From assembly GCA_027493625.1 (NCBI GenBank), contig JAOSKM010000002.1, positions 806,001 through 870,000 on the forward strand: a DNA stretch of 64,000 nucleotides. Reading direction: 5' to 3'. This document shows positions 15,600-24,669 of this stretch, piece by piece. Every line of letters begins with the position of its first letter. Position 1 is the first letter of the stretch. The notes beneath the pieces are model-generated. The model ran no database searches, was not told where the DNA came from, and saw nothing but the letters and a program-made list of their open reading frames with translations. A program made the translations under genes and the position numbers. The DNA comes from Planctomycetota bacterium. GTDB lineage: Bacteria; Planctomycetota; UBA8742; UBA2392.

Positions 15600-16186
15600 T
15601 GGCCGAAATGTACCCGGTTTTCCTGAAGCTCGAAGGCCGCCCCGTGCTGGTGGTGGGCGCCGGCAAGGTCGCCCTGCGCAAGGTGGAGGCGCTGCTCGAG
15701 GCCGGCGCGGCCGTTCGCGTCGTCGCGCCCGAGGTGTGCCCGGGTCTGCAGGAACTGGCGGCGGCCGGCAGGCTCGTGCTGCAGCAGCGACCCTGGCAGA
15801 TCGACGACTGCGCGGGAACCTTGCTGGTTGTGGCCGCCACGGGTGACGCCGCACTGAACGCGCAGATCCGCCAGTCTGCGCGCACCGCCGGCGCGCTGGT
15901 GAACGCCGTGGACGACCCGGACAACTGCGACTTTTACGTGCCGGCCGTGGCGCGCCGCGGCGACCTGCGGATCGCGGTCAGCACGCAGGGGGCGGCGCCG
16001 CTGATCGCCAGCCGCGTGCGCGAGCACCTGGAGAAGACACTGCCCGTGGAGTTGGCGGACGTGATCGAAGCGGTAAGCGCCGAGCGCGCGCGCCTGCTCG
16101 CCAGCGGCTTGCCCGAACAGGCCCGACTGCGCCGCCTGCGGGTGTTCCTCAATGCCGAACTCGAGCACTGGGGCCTGAAACTGTAG
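15599..16186 (+). CDS. precorrin-2 dehydrogenase / sirohydrochlorin ferrochelatase-like (Met8/CysG N-terminal)
   Basis: The 195-residue protein opens with MAEMYPVFLKLEGRPVLVVG and a Rossmann glycine motif (VVGAGKVALRKVEALLEAGA). It continues with LLVVAATGDAALN and FYVPAVARRGDLRIAVST, all Met8/CysG hallmarks. These enzymes oxidise precorrin-2 and may insert iron to make siroheme or a heme precursor. ATG 15599 overlaps the previous TAA by one base. Its place after a cytochrome gene suggests a role in tetrapyrrole supply for that operon. Confidence 0.9.
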   Translation: MAEMYPVFLKLEGRPVLVVGAGKVALRKVEALLEAGAAVRVVAPEVCPGLQELAAAGRLVLQQRPWQIDDCAGTLLVVAATGDAALNAQIRQSARTAGALVNAVDDPDNCDFYVPAVARRGDLRIAVSTQGAAPLIASRVREHLEKTLPVELADVIEAVSAERARLLASGLPEQARLRRLRVFLNAELEHWGLKL

Positions 16187-16251
16187 GGCATGGCGCGATG
16201 ACCGCGGCGTCCTGCGCCTGCCGGGTTGTCAGCAGCACGCGCGCGGCGGGA

Positions 16252-16584
16252 CTAGATCCCGCGGAAGGCTTCGATTTCGTAGAAGCTGAAACGGATGCAG
16301 CGCCCGCCGGCCTCCGGCTCCCAGGCTTCGGGCAGCAGCGGAAGTTTGTCGCCGGTCTGGCGTGCGTTGGTCCACAGACGGTGCATTTCCTCGAACAGCA
16401 GGTCGTCCTGCTCGTCCACGGCGTCGGAGTGGCGATCCGCCGCCTCGGCGGCCTTTTCGGCGTGGCCCGCGCGGATGTGCGCCTTCAGCAGCGCGTCCTG
16501 GCGCTCGATGCGGTGCTCGAGGCGGCGGAACTCGACCGTGAACTCGGGCGAGGCTTCAACCATGAACGTGCGGTACTCGGGCAT
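16252..16584 (-). CDS. hypothetical protein, 110 residues
   Basis: I do not recognise this protein. It is acidic, mostly helical by composition, and includes RRLEHRIERQDALLKAHIR and a run of glutamates and aspartates (SDAVDEQDDLLFEEMHRLW). A ribosome site AAGGAGC precedes ATG 16584. There is no signal peptide or membrane segment. It stands alone between the Met8-like gene and tRNA-His. Confidence 0.6.
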   Translation of the reverse strand: MPEYRTFMVEASPEFTVEFRRLEHRIERQDALLKAHIRAGHAEKAAEAADRHSDAVDEQDDLLFEEMHRLWTNARQTGDKLPLLPEAWEPEAGGRCIRFSFYEIEAFRGI

Positions 16585-16663
16585 CGCGGGCTCCTTTGTT
16601 CCAAGCTAGCGCGGTGACGGCCGGGTGCAAGTACGCGTGCGGGCAACCCGCGCCGGAAAGCAG

Positions 16664-16688
16664 ACGGCCCGCCGGAAAGGCGGGCCGT
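16664..16688 (-). terminator. hairpin downstream of tRNA-His
   Basis: A perfect 10-bp stem ACGGCCCGCC/GGCGGGCCGT surrounds a 5-nt loop. On the minus strand it follows the tRNA 3' end by 11 nt. The downstream tract is only partly T-rich. Confidence 0.55.
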
Positions 16689-16699
16689 TGTGTGTAAGG

Positions 16700-16777
16700 T
16701 GGGCGGCCAAACGGGATTTGAACCCGCGACCTCCTGAACCACAATCAGGCGCTCTAACCAACTGAGCTATTGGCCGC
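16700..16777 (-). tRNA. tRNA-His (GTG)
   Basis: Minus-strand cloverleaf with acceptor stem CGGCCAA/TTGGCCG, D arm GCTCAGTTGGTTAGAGC, anticodon arm CCTGA-TTGTGGT-TCAGG with anticodon GTG, and T arm GCGGGTTCAAATCCCGT. The extra G at position -1, diagnostic of tRNA-His, is encoded (opposite 16777), as is the 3' CCA. Confidence 0.95.
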
Positions 16778-16873
16778 ACAACGAGACGTAAGGTATCCAC
16801 GCGCGGGCCAGCGTCAACAGGGGAAGGGGACAGCCGCCGAAGACCCGGGGCAGTCACCGTTCCAGGCCGCCGG

Positions 16874-17764
16874 CTACTGCTCACGGGGCCGGCGTTCTTC
16901 GCCGCGCTTGCCGTTGCGTTCGGGGGCGATCCTGGGCGGGTCCTTGCGGTCGCGGGGACCCTTGCGGTCTTTCTGTTCTTTCTGCCACTGGTCCTGCAGG
17001 GCGCGCCGTACCTTGTCGGCGGCTTCGTCGATGCTCAGGTCGCGCAACTCGGCCAGCATCTCTTTGCGCTTCTCCGGCTGCAGGCGCTGCAGCAACTGGT
17101 CCAGGGTGCGCAGGTCGGCCAGCGCATTGCGCAGTTCCTTGCGCGCTTCCTTGTCGCCCCTGGCGGCCGCTTCACGCAGTTCGGCCAACCTTGGGTAGAC
17201 GCCCTGCAGTTCCTCAAGCCGCTGCTTGTGCTCGGACTGCATGCGCTCACGCCGCTGCTCGGGTGACAGGCGCGCGAACTCCGCGCGCTCGGCCGGCGTC
17301 AGGCTGCGCAGGTGCATCTGCACACGCTGCTCCAGCATCAGCTTCTGCAATTCGGCGGCCGGGCGCTCGCTTTCCATGGCGGCCTTGAACTCGGCGGGGC
17401 GGCCGCGGCGCAGGGCCTGCAGCTCGGCGGCGACGGTGTAAAGGCGCACGCGCTCAAGGTAATCCAGCTTCTTGAGCTTCTTCGGGTTCTCGCGCTGCTG
17501 CTCATTGAGGATCGGCTTGCCTTCCTTCACGGCCTTCAGGATCTGCTGCTGGCGCTCCTTGGGCAGGTGCTTGAAGGCGCGGAAGCGCTTCTTGAGCTCT
17601 TCCTGGCGCGCCTTGCCCAGGCCATTGAACCAGTCACGCAGCGAAGCTTCGCGACTGTCCGACGCAGCCTTGGCGGGCTCGGACTGCTGGGCCGCGGCCG
17701 GCGTCACGCTCAGGCTCAGCAGCAGGGCCAGCGCCACGAGGATGGAGGCGACGCAGCGCATCAC
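16874..17764 (-). CDS. periplasmic helical protein of unknown function
   Basis: The 296-residue product has an N-terminal signal peptide (ILVALALLLSLSVTPAAAQ) and is then almost entirely charged helix. Repeated phrases such as LSPEQRRERMQ, LTPAERAEF and LQPEKRKEMLAEL resemble DUF3106-type proteins seen beside anti-sigma genes. It overlaps the upstream anti-sigma-like gene by 4 nt (ATGA). The tail is rich in lysine, arginine and proline. I infer an envelope protein regulated with its neighbour, not a defined enzyme. Confidence 0.75.
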   Translation of the reverse strand: MMRCVASILVALALLLSLSVTPAAAQQSEPAKAASDSREASLRDWFNGLGKARQEELKKRFRAFKHLPKERQQQILKAVKEGKPILNEQQRENPKKLKKLDYLERVRLYTVAAELQALRRGRPAEFKAAMESERPAAELQKLMLEQRVQMHLRSLTPAERAEFARLSPEQRRERMQSEHKQRLEELQGVYPRLAELREAAARGDKEARKELRNALADLRTLDQLLQRLQPEKRKEMLAELRDLSIDEAADKVRRALQDQWQKEQKDRKGPRDRKDPPRIAPERNGKRGEERRPREQ

Positions 17765-18369
17765 TCGTCCTCCTCCGCCAGCCTGATCAGCAGGTCCAGG
17801 TCGTCGATCACCGCCAGGTCTTCCGGGCGGTCCAGGTCGTCGAGGGGCAGGAAGGCCGCGTTGTCGAGCGACTTCATCAGTTCAAGGTCTTCGGCGCTCA
17901 GCTTGTCGGCTCGGCGCGGCTCATCCAGCGGCTGGGCGATGTAGGTGAATTCGTCGTCGTCCCAGCTCACTTCCACTTCTACGGGCTTGGGGTCTTCTGT
18001 GTGGGCGGTGATGGGGGCGGTCTGCGGCTCGTCTTCGCCATTGTCCACGAAGGCGATCACGCCGATCGCGATCAACACCGCCGCAGCCAGCGGGCCCACC
18101 AACTTCAACAGCAGCGCTGAGCGGCGGTGGGCCGCGTCGGCGACCTGCTCTTCATGGAAGCGGCGCCAGAAGCGGCCTTCGAAGCCCTGGGCGGGCTCGG
18201 AGACTTCGTAGTAATCCAGCCAGCGCTCCAGGCTGCGCTCCTGCTCAAGGGCGTTGCGCAGGGTTTCGTCGCCCTTCGCGGCCTCCAGGATTTCGGCGGC
18301 GCACGCGGGATCAAGCCGGCCTCGAATCAGCTCCGGCAGGTCTTCGCGGTATGTTTCGTATGCGCTCAT
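17761..18369 (-). CDS. anti-sigma-factor-like single-pass membrane protein
   Basis: The 202-residue product has a cytoplasmic N-terminal domain (YREDLPELIRGRLDP, then LEQERSLERWLDYYEVSEP) and one membrane helix (LLKLVGPLAAAVLIAIGVIAF, about residues 87-107). The outer domain is very acidic and ends LLIRLAEEDE. This layout matches anti-sigma factors without the zinc motif. The partner sigma factor, usually immediately upstream, is absent; a divergent gene starts instead. Assignment is by architecture and by coupling to the helical protein gene. Confidence 0.65.
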   Translation of the reverse strand: MSAYETYREDLPELIRGRLDPACAAEILEAAKGDETLRNALEQERSLERWLDYYEVSEPAQGFEGRFWRRFHEEQVADAAHRRSALLLKLVGPLAAAVLIAIGVIAFVDNGEDEPQTAPITAHTEDPKPVEVEVSWDDDEFTYIAQPLDEPRRADKLSAEDLELMKSLDNAAFLPLDDLDRPEDLAVIDDLDLLIRLAEEDE

Positions 18370-18451
18370 GTCTTCCGCCTTTTACTGCATCCGGACGTTA
18401 AACCCATGTACCCTTGCCGGGTAGCGGTCTTTTCATGAAACAGGAGGCCGG

Positions 18452-20848
18452 GTGGCCAGGTCGCGCAACAACAACAACGCCGTAATCGCCATGGTGGCGC
18501 TGGTGCTGCTGGTCCTGCTGCTGGCGGGCGGCTTCGTGCTGTTCGGCGGCCAGGAAAGCGACCTCCCACACACCACCACAGGCCGTCTTGACGCCAACGA
18601 GAGTGCATCCAACACGCCACTACCACTGGAGTTAGAGCCGGAGCCTGAACCACAGCCGCAGCCCCAACCCAGGCCGGAGACCGAACCCGACCAACCCGAA
18701 CGCGCACCGGTGGCGCTCGGGCCCATGACACGCTTCCGCGCCCTGGTGAAAGAGGCCGACTACGCCCTCTCCCTGCGCGACACGCCAGACATGGACCCGG
18801 CGCTGCTGTGGGAAGCCGCCTCAACTCTCGAGCAACTCGAGTCCCGCTTCGCCCCCTACGCCAGGCTGTTGTACGCGGGTAAGGCCGAGGGCGCAGACCG
18901 CATCCACTTCGAGAGCGACGTCACCCGCAGCTTTGAACGGCCCGACGTAGCTTCCACCGCCTACCTGATCGAGGCCGCGCCCCGCGTTGCGGTGTGGCTG
19001 CGCGAAGGGGCGGAGTTGCCTGCCGCCGAAAGCGTCGCCCCGCCGGACGTTTCAATCCCCCTCACGCGCCGCCTGCAGGAAGAGCTCAGCGCCGACATCC
19101 TGGCAGGCTGGCTTAAGGCGATCGAGTCCGAATACGGCGAGGCCGACTTCGGCGAGGCCGGCGTGCCGCTCGATTTCGTGGTCTTCCCCGAACTGGCCAG
19201 CTACCTGCGCTTCTCGGAGAAGCGGCTGCTGCTGGACGTGCCGAAGTGGTCCGCGGGCTTTTACAGCACCAAGTGGGATGTGATCTGCATGCCCCTGCTG
19301 CCGAACACCAGCCTGGCCGAGGTCGCGCGCCACGAGATGTTCCATGCCGTGCAGGCCCACAAGGCGCCCCAGAGCCTGCTGGTGCCCTGGTTCGCCGAGG
19401 GCAGCGCCGAGTGGCTGGACAAAGCCGCGCCCGAAGGGGCGCTGCGCACGCACCCCGAGTTCCAGGCCGCGGCATTCGGCTACCTGCGCAGCCTGGTGGC
19501 GCAGGGCTTCAAGCTTGACCTGAAGGCCTTCCTGGCCCAGGACCTGCCGACCTTCTACCAGGACCCTGAGCTGAATTACCTGGTGGCCTACTGCTTCGTG
19601 GACTTCTGCCGCGCCAACGAGGACCTGCGCGCCATCTACTTCGAGTTCTGGAAGCTGATGTGCGAGGGCGTCGGCGCCGAGAATGCGTTTGCCCGCACCT
19701 TCGGCGGCCTGGACATGGCCGAGCTGCAGCGCCGCTTCCTGGCGCGGCTGCAGGGCTTCGCCCGCACCAGCCAGCCGCCCCGCTTCAGCCACGACGCACC
19801 CGCCGAGCACTTCGGCAGCGTGCCCCGCGAGCTGGGCGGCGTGCCGGCCGCGACCGCGCCCGAGGGCGAAGTGAACCAGGGCTGGTTCAAGGTGCTGGGC
19901 GACTTGCAGGAGAAGGGCTTCGACACCGGGCGCAGCGCCTACTTCAAGGGCGACTACGACCTGTTGATCGTGGCGATTGATTCCAGCGAGAGCATGAGCC
20001 AGCGCATCACCACAGAGGGCTTCGACTTCCAGGCGCTGTCCCACTGGCTGTTCAGCCTGCGCTACGCGGGGACGCTCAGCCTGAAACGCAAAAGCGAAGG
20101 CAGCGAGACGGCCGAGGAAGTGCCGCCCTCGGTGCTGATGGCGCTGGTGGACGCGGTGCTGACCGACCGCATGAAGCAGTTCACGGACACGGCGGGCATC
20201 ACCGTCACCGAGGAAGTCAGCAAGGACATCAAGAAGAATTACAAGGACTTCGAGCTGTCGGCCGACAAGCTGAAGACCCTCAGCAAGCGCGAGATCGCGC
20301 GCCACACGGCCGAGAGCGTGGCGTGGTACTGGGGCACGCGGCAGGACCAGTCTGACGTTGCTATGGTGGACTTCAACCTGCAGGTGCAGGTGGAGCGCGA
20401 GAAGAACTCGTTCAAGACCAAGAGATACAACTCTGGCTCAAGCCCGCTGCAGAGGCTGTTCGCCAAGACCGCGAATCATGCCGCCCCCGAGGGCAGCCAC
20501 GGCGCGGACACGGACTGGTGGGCGGCGATGCAGGCGGTGATCCAGGCCGCCGCGGACGCCAGCGCCGGCCGGGTGGCCTGCCTGTTTTTCACGGACGGGC
20601 CGAACTCGCTGGGTTTTTACGGGCACCTGGAGCAAGGCCGTGACGACACCCAGTACCTGCTGGACCAGGAGAAGCTTGCCACGGAGCTGAAGATCCAGTG
20701 GGACAACGCAGGGTTAGGGTACGACAGCCAGCCCAGCGTGCTGCAACTGATAGCCCTGCCCGGCGCCGAGGGCCAAGGGCTGGACAACATCCCGCAAAAA
20801 GTAACCCAGGCCAAACTCGACGAGTGGCAAACGCACTTCGTGAAGTAG
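18452..20848 (+). CDS. membrane-anchored HExxH metalloprotease-like / VWA fusion protein
   Basis: The product has 798 residues and starts at GTG 18452 after an AGGAGG site. An anchor helix (residues 10-33) precedes a Glu-Pro/Gln-Pro linker. A gluzincin-type motif HEMFHAVQAH is followed by WFAEGSAEWLD, giving HExxH plus a downstream glutamate, at about residues 294-322. A VWA-like domain follows, with MIDAS-like DSSES in LLIVAIDSSESMS (near residue 505) and a later LFFTDGPNS. Planctomycete DUF1570 proteins share the first half. The fusion suggests adhesion-coupled proteolysis, but activity is not shown. Confidence 0.75.
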   Translation: MARSRNNNNAVIAMVALVLLVLLLAGGFVLFGGQESDLPHTTTGRLDANESASNTPLPLELEPEPEPQPQPQPRPETEPDQPERAPVALGPMTRFRALVKEADYALSLRDTPDMDPALLWEAASTLEQLESRFAPYARLLYAGKAEGADRIHFESDVTRSFERPDVASTAYLIEAAPRVAVWLREGAELPAAESVAPPDVSIPLTRRLQEELSADILAGWLKAIESEYGEADFGEAGVPLDFVVFPELASYLRFSEKRLLLDVPKWSAGFYSTKWDVICMPLLPNTSLAEVARHEMFHAVQAHKAPQSLLVPWFAEGSAEWLDKAAPEGALRTHPEFQAAAFGYLRSLVAQGFKLDLKAFLAQDLPTFYQDPELNYLVAYCFVDFCRANEDLRAIYFEFWKLMCEGVGAENAFARTFGGLDMAELQRRFLARLQGFARTSQPPRFSHDAPAEHFGSVPRELGGVPAATAPEGEVNQGWFKVLGDLQEKGFDTGRSAYFKGDYDLLIVAIDSSESMSQRITTEGFDFQALSHWLFSLRYAGTLSLKRKSEGSETAEEVPPSVLMALVDAVLTDRMKQFTDTAGITVTEEVSKDIKKNYKDFELSADKLKTLSKREIARHTAESVAWYWGTRQDQSDVAMVDFNLQVQVEREKNSFKTKRYNSGSSPLQRLFAKTANHAAPEGSHGADTDWWAAMQAVIQAAADASAGRVACLFFTDGPNSLGFYGHLEQGRDDTQYLLDQEKLATELKIQWDNAGLGYDSQPSVLQLIALPGAEGQGLDNIPQKVTQAKLDEWQTHFVK

Positions 20849-20851
20849 GCG

Positions 20852-21145
20852 ATGAAGTACTTCGTGGAAATCGAAGACGGAACCATCCGTGTTGAGGTGC
20901 GGGAAACGGGTCTTTCCGACATCTCGGAGTTTGACGCATTCACGCTGCCTTTTGAGTTGGAGGAGTTCTCGATCATTGTCGAACTCTACTCGGCGGAACC
21001 CGACAGCTACTTCACCGACTTCCTCGGAATAGCCCTGAGTCGCGGCTGTCCGGTCCGTCTTATCGTCAAAACCAAGGCGGCCGTTCCTCGTGCGGCGGCC
21101 TGGAAGATGATTCTTCCGGCACTCGTCGTCGAGTCTGGCCTTTAG
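20852..21145 (+). CDS. hypothetical protein, 97 residues
   Basis: I do not recognise this protein. It starts 3 nt after the metalloprotease-VWA stop. It is acidic in the first half (FVEIEDGTIRVEVRETGLSD) and ends with a basic and hydrophobic segment. The strand-like pattern could be a small alpha/beta domain. Co-transcription with the upstream gene is likely. Confidence 0.55.
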   Translation: MKYFVEIEDGTIRVEVRETGLSDISEFDAFTLPFELEEFSIIVELYSAEPDSYFTDFLGIALSRGCPVRLIVKTKAAVPRAAAWKMILPALVVESGL

Positions 21146-21182
21146 CCCCGGAGGGCCTGGCCATCACGGCCACGCTGATGAA

Positions 21183-21620
21183 TTACTTGTACGGCAGCGG
21201 GCCGATGTAACCGACTACTTGTCCGCTGCTGTCTGAGATCACGTGGTAGAAAGAGTGGCCGGAATCGGTGTACGGGCTCCAGAAATGGTCCCATGCGATG
21301 TAAGTGTCGACCCTCGGCTCGGCCGGTAAAGTGGTGTGCCCGGCCACCCATCGGATTTGCGCCGACATACCCCGCACCATCTCCGCATCTTCAGCCGGAG
21401 AGGCATGATGCTCGATAACCCAGCCGTAGTCATGTTCGTTGTGCACCCGAACTTTGACCTGGTGACTCAAGACAGGGCCGGATTCCAGAATCGACTCCAA
21501 ATCACGACGGGTAACCAGGTTGGGCAGCAGCAACCAAGCCGCCACACAGGCCAACACCAATAGTTGCCCGGGGACCAGCATCCACCAAGCCCGCACGCGG
21601 GGATTCAGCTTCATACGCAC
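21183..21620 (-). CDS. hypothetical membrane-anchored protein, 145 residues
   Basis: One N-terminal membrane helix (WWMLVPGQLLVLACVAAWLL) precedes an outer domain with SGPVLSHQVKVRVHNEHDYG and FYHVISDSSGQVVGYIG. Composition is less GC-rich than the neighbours. No family is recognised. It diverges from the guaA leader region. Confidence 0.6.
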   Translation of the reverse strand: MRMKLNPRVRAWWMLVPGQLLVLACVAAWLLLPNLVTRRDLESILESGPVLSHQVKVRVHNEHDYGWVIEHHASPAEDAEMVRGMSAQIRWVAGHTTLPAEPRVDTYIAWDHFWSPYTDSGHSFYHVISDSSGQVVGYIGPLPYK

Positions 21621-21776
21621 AGCATACCTTGTAGTCAGTTTCCCATCGCTGATCCGCTGGTCAGCATCCCCCGCCGCGTGCGACTACGTGCTTCATCGTC
21701 AGGGACCGGAGCTGCCGATGGAATAGAGTTGGTTGCATGCGCTTGGTTGTGGCGGGATTCCCGAGCGATGAACCCA

Positions 21777-21810
21777 AAGCCCGCCGTTTGCACGGCGGGC
21801 TTCTGTTTTT
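21777..21810 (+). terminator. strong intrinsic terminator, plus-strand orientation
   Basis: Stem AAGCCCGCCG/CGGCGGGCTT (10 bp) is followed by CTGTTTTT. No plus-strand gene lies just upstream, so an unannotated transcript may end here. Confidence 0.7.
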
Positions 21811-21829
21811 CGGGCGCGCTTAAACACGA

Positions 21830-21849
21830 AAGCCTCCTTTCGGAGGCTT
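21830..21849 (-). terminator. hairpin at the 3' end of a possible minus-strand RNA
   Basis: On the minus strand AAGCCTCC-GAAA-GGAGGCTT forms an 8-bp stem with a GNRA tetraloop followed by TCGTGTTT. It faces the plus-strand terminator at 21777-21810. Confidence 0.55.
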
Positions 21850-22020
21850 GTGCCTTGGGTTGCCCCAAGATGTGCCAGTGGCCTGTTTCGTGGAGGACAG
21901 CCTCTCCACTCGGACGCGCCCGGGGCGGTTGTGCCCGAGTGGTGCGGGCCGGGGGTTCTGGTCCGGTTGGTGTACCTGGCGCCCCTTGTTTCCGCGATTA
22001 CCCTTGCGGGGGGCTTGCCC
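21830..22020 (-). ncRNA. candidate structured RNA of unknown class
   Basis: Read on the minus strand this stretch has several compact hairpins. These are CCC-GCAA-GGG near its 5' end, CACTCGG/CCGAGTG (21907-21941), CTTGGG-GCAA-CCCAAG (21854-21869) and the terminator-like AAGCCTCC hairpin. Three loops are GNRA tetraloops only on this strand, which favours the orientation. I could not match it to SRP, 6S, RNase P or tmRNA. It could instead be leader structure for guaA on the other strand. Confidence 0.3.
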
Positions 22021-22031
22021 TTGCCTATACT
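22004..22031 (+). promoter_or_regulatory. candidate guaA promoter
   Basis: TTGCGG (22004-22009) and TATACT (22026-22031) are separated by 16 nt. The resulting leader of about 230 nt carries a hairpin at 22045-22071 (GGCGGGGACG/CGTCTCCGCC) and then the repeat-flanked palindromic element before guaA. Confidence 0.5.
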
Positions 22032-22075
22032 TCTTTTTTGCCCCGGCGGGGACGCCTCTGACGTCTCCGCCGTAT

Positions 22076-22270
22076 GCATTTGGAGGGTGCCCTGGCGGCA
22101 CATGAACACGTTGTTAGTGGCATCGCCGTCACGGCGATGAGTCCCACGTGGTTGCGGTAGCAACGTGCCTTCGCGGCGTATGCCGCCGCGAAGGATGGCG
22201 CGTGCCAGCGGCCGGAGGCCGCTGAAACTCATTCGCGGGACGCGAATGCCACTAGCATTGGGAGGGTGCC

Positions 22271-22294
<24 letters not shown>
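22076..22294. repeat. 40-bp direct repeats of the guaA start flanking a palindromic element
   Basis: 22076-22115 and 22255-22294 agree at 36 of 40 positions. The second copy is the real guaA ribosome site and first codons. The first has CTG in place of ATG, and two of its other changes are synonymous in Val codons (GTT for GTC). Confidence 0.8.
22115..22254. mobile_element. 140-bp palindrome-rich element with 9-bp terminal inverted repeats
   Basis: The ends are TAGTGGCAT (22115-22123) and ATGCCACTA (22246-22254), a perfect inverted repeat. Inside are five hairpins: CATCGCCG/CGGCGATG, CACGTGGTTGC/GCAACGTG, CTTCGCGGCG/CGCCGCGAAG, CAGCGGCC/GGCCGCTG and CATTCGCG/CGCGAATG. There is no coding capacity. 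The 40-bp direct repeats abut it on both sides. It could be a MITE-like insertion or the scar of an integrated element. Confidence 0.55.
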
Positions 22295-23832
<1,538 letters not shown>

Positions 23833-23836
<4 letters not shown>

Positions 23837-24660
23837 ACATTCAACAGCAAACTACCAATAACCAATTACCAATTACCAATGGAACAGCGGGACGAAGCCG
23901 CAATTGGAAATTGGTAATTGGTTATTGGTTATTCGCTGTTGCCCTTGTCGGTTGCGGAGGTGGTGATGGAAACGGCAACGCAGGGTCCGGGCCGCAGCTT
24001 CCTTCTTTGAAGGGCGAGCGCGTCGAGGACACCTACGAACCGGCCGTAGACGTCAAGCTGGCGCCGACCAGGCTGCACGGTGAGCTGGCGGCGCTGCTGC
24101 CCAAAGACGCGCTGGTGAAGGACTCGGTCAAGTACGGCGGCTGGGATGCCGCCACGGCCGGCTTGTCCGGCGAGTCGCCCGAGGACGCGCTGATACCCAC
24201 GGTATCGGCCACCTACCGCAGCATGGGCTACACGGTCACGTCCGACACGGATAACAACTCAAGCGCGATGAAGCAGGAGTATCCGCAAAGCGCGCGATTT
24301 TTCCTGGTGAAGGCGCCCGAGGCCGCGGCCGCGCAGCCCATTGCCGACGGCATCCGCGACAATCTGCTGGCCAAGGGCTTCAGCGAAATTTCGGAGCTCG
24401 AACTGGCGCTGGGCTACCAGAAGACCCAGCCGGTGAAACGCTACTCACGTGTGGATCCGGGCGCCGAGGTGGACGACGTCTACGTGGCCTACGTCAAGGT
24501 AGTCAACGACATCGTGCTGTTCGCGCTGGAAAGTGAAGCGGCGCCCAAGGCGCCGGGCCCCGGCGGCACACAGATTTCGCGGGTGGAAAGCAGCGGCCTG
24601 GGCACCCGCCTGGGGGGCCAGCTCACGGTGCTGGCATCGCACCGCCTGCTCAACCCCTGA
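23833..24660 (+). CDS. lipoprotein of unknown function with repeat-derived signal peptide
   Basis: The product has 275 residues. ATG 23833 overlaps the guaA TGA. The signal region NNQLPITN...[18 protein letters not shown] is encoded by an inverted pair of heptad repeats (23842-23882 and 23901-23940), and it ends in a plausible lipobox (ALVGC). The mature part has no recognised domain. It includes [20 protein letters not shown] and an alanine-proline-rich segment. Co-transcription with guaA is likely only because of the overlap; a functional link is not evident. Confidence 0.7.
23842..23940. repeat. inverted heptad cassette (CCAATTA / TTGGTAA words) inside a coding region
   Basis: The left arm has words CCAATAA, CCAATTA and CCAATTA. 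The right arm has their inverses (TTGGTAA, TTGGTTA, TTGGTTA). The arms are separated by about 18 nt of GC-rich sequence. The same words recur at 32202-32242 and 37157-37256. Confidence 0.8.
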
Positions 24661-24669
24661 TGCGCCGGA

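Noticed and set aside
19052..20305. Long minus-strand frame opposite the metalloprotease-VWA gene
   Set aside because: It is the complement of a gene with clear motifs and shows no start signal or conserved domain.
21830..22020. Assignment of the structured stretch to SRP, 6S, RNase P, tmRNA or a cobalamin riboswitch
   Set aside because: None of the diagnostic sequence blocks of these RNAs is present, apart from an isolated GCCACTG in the wrong context.
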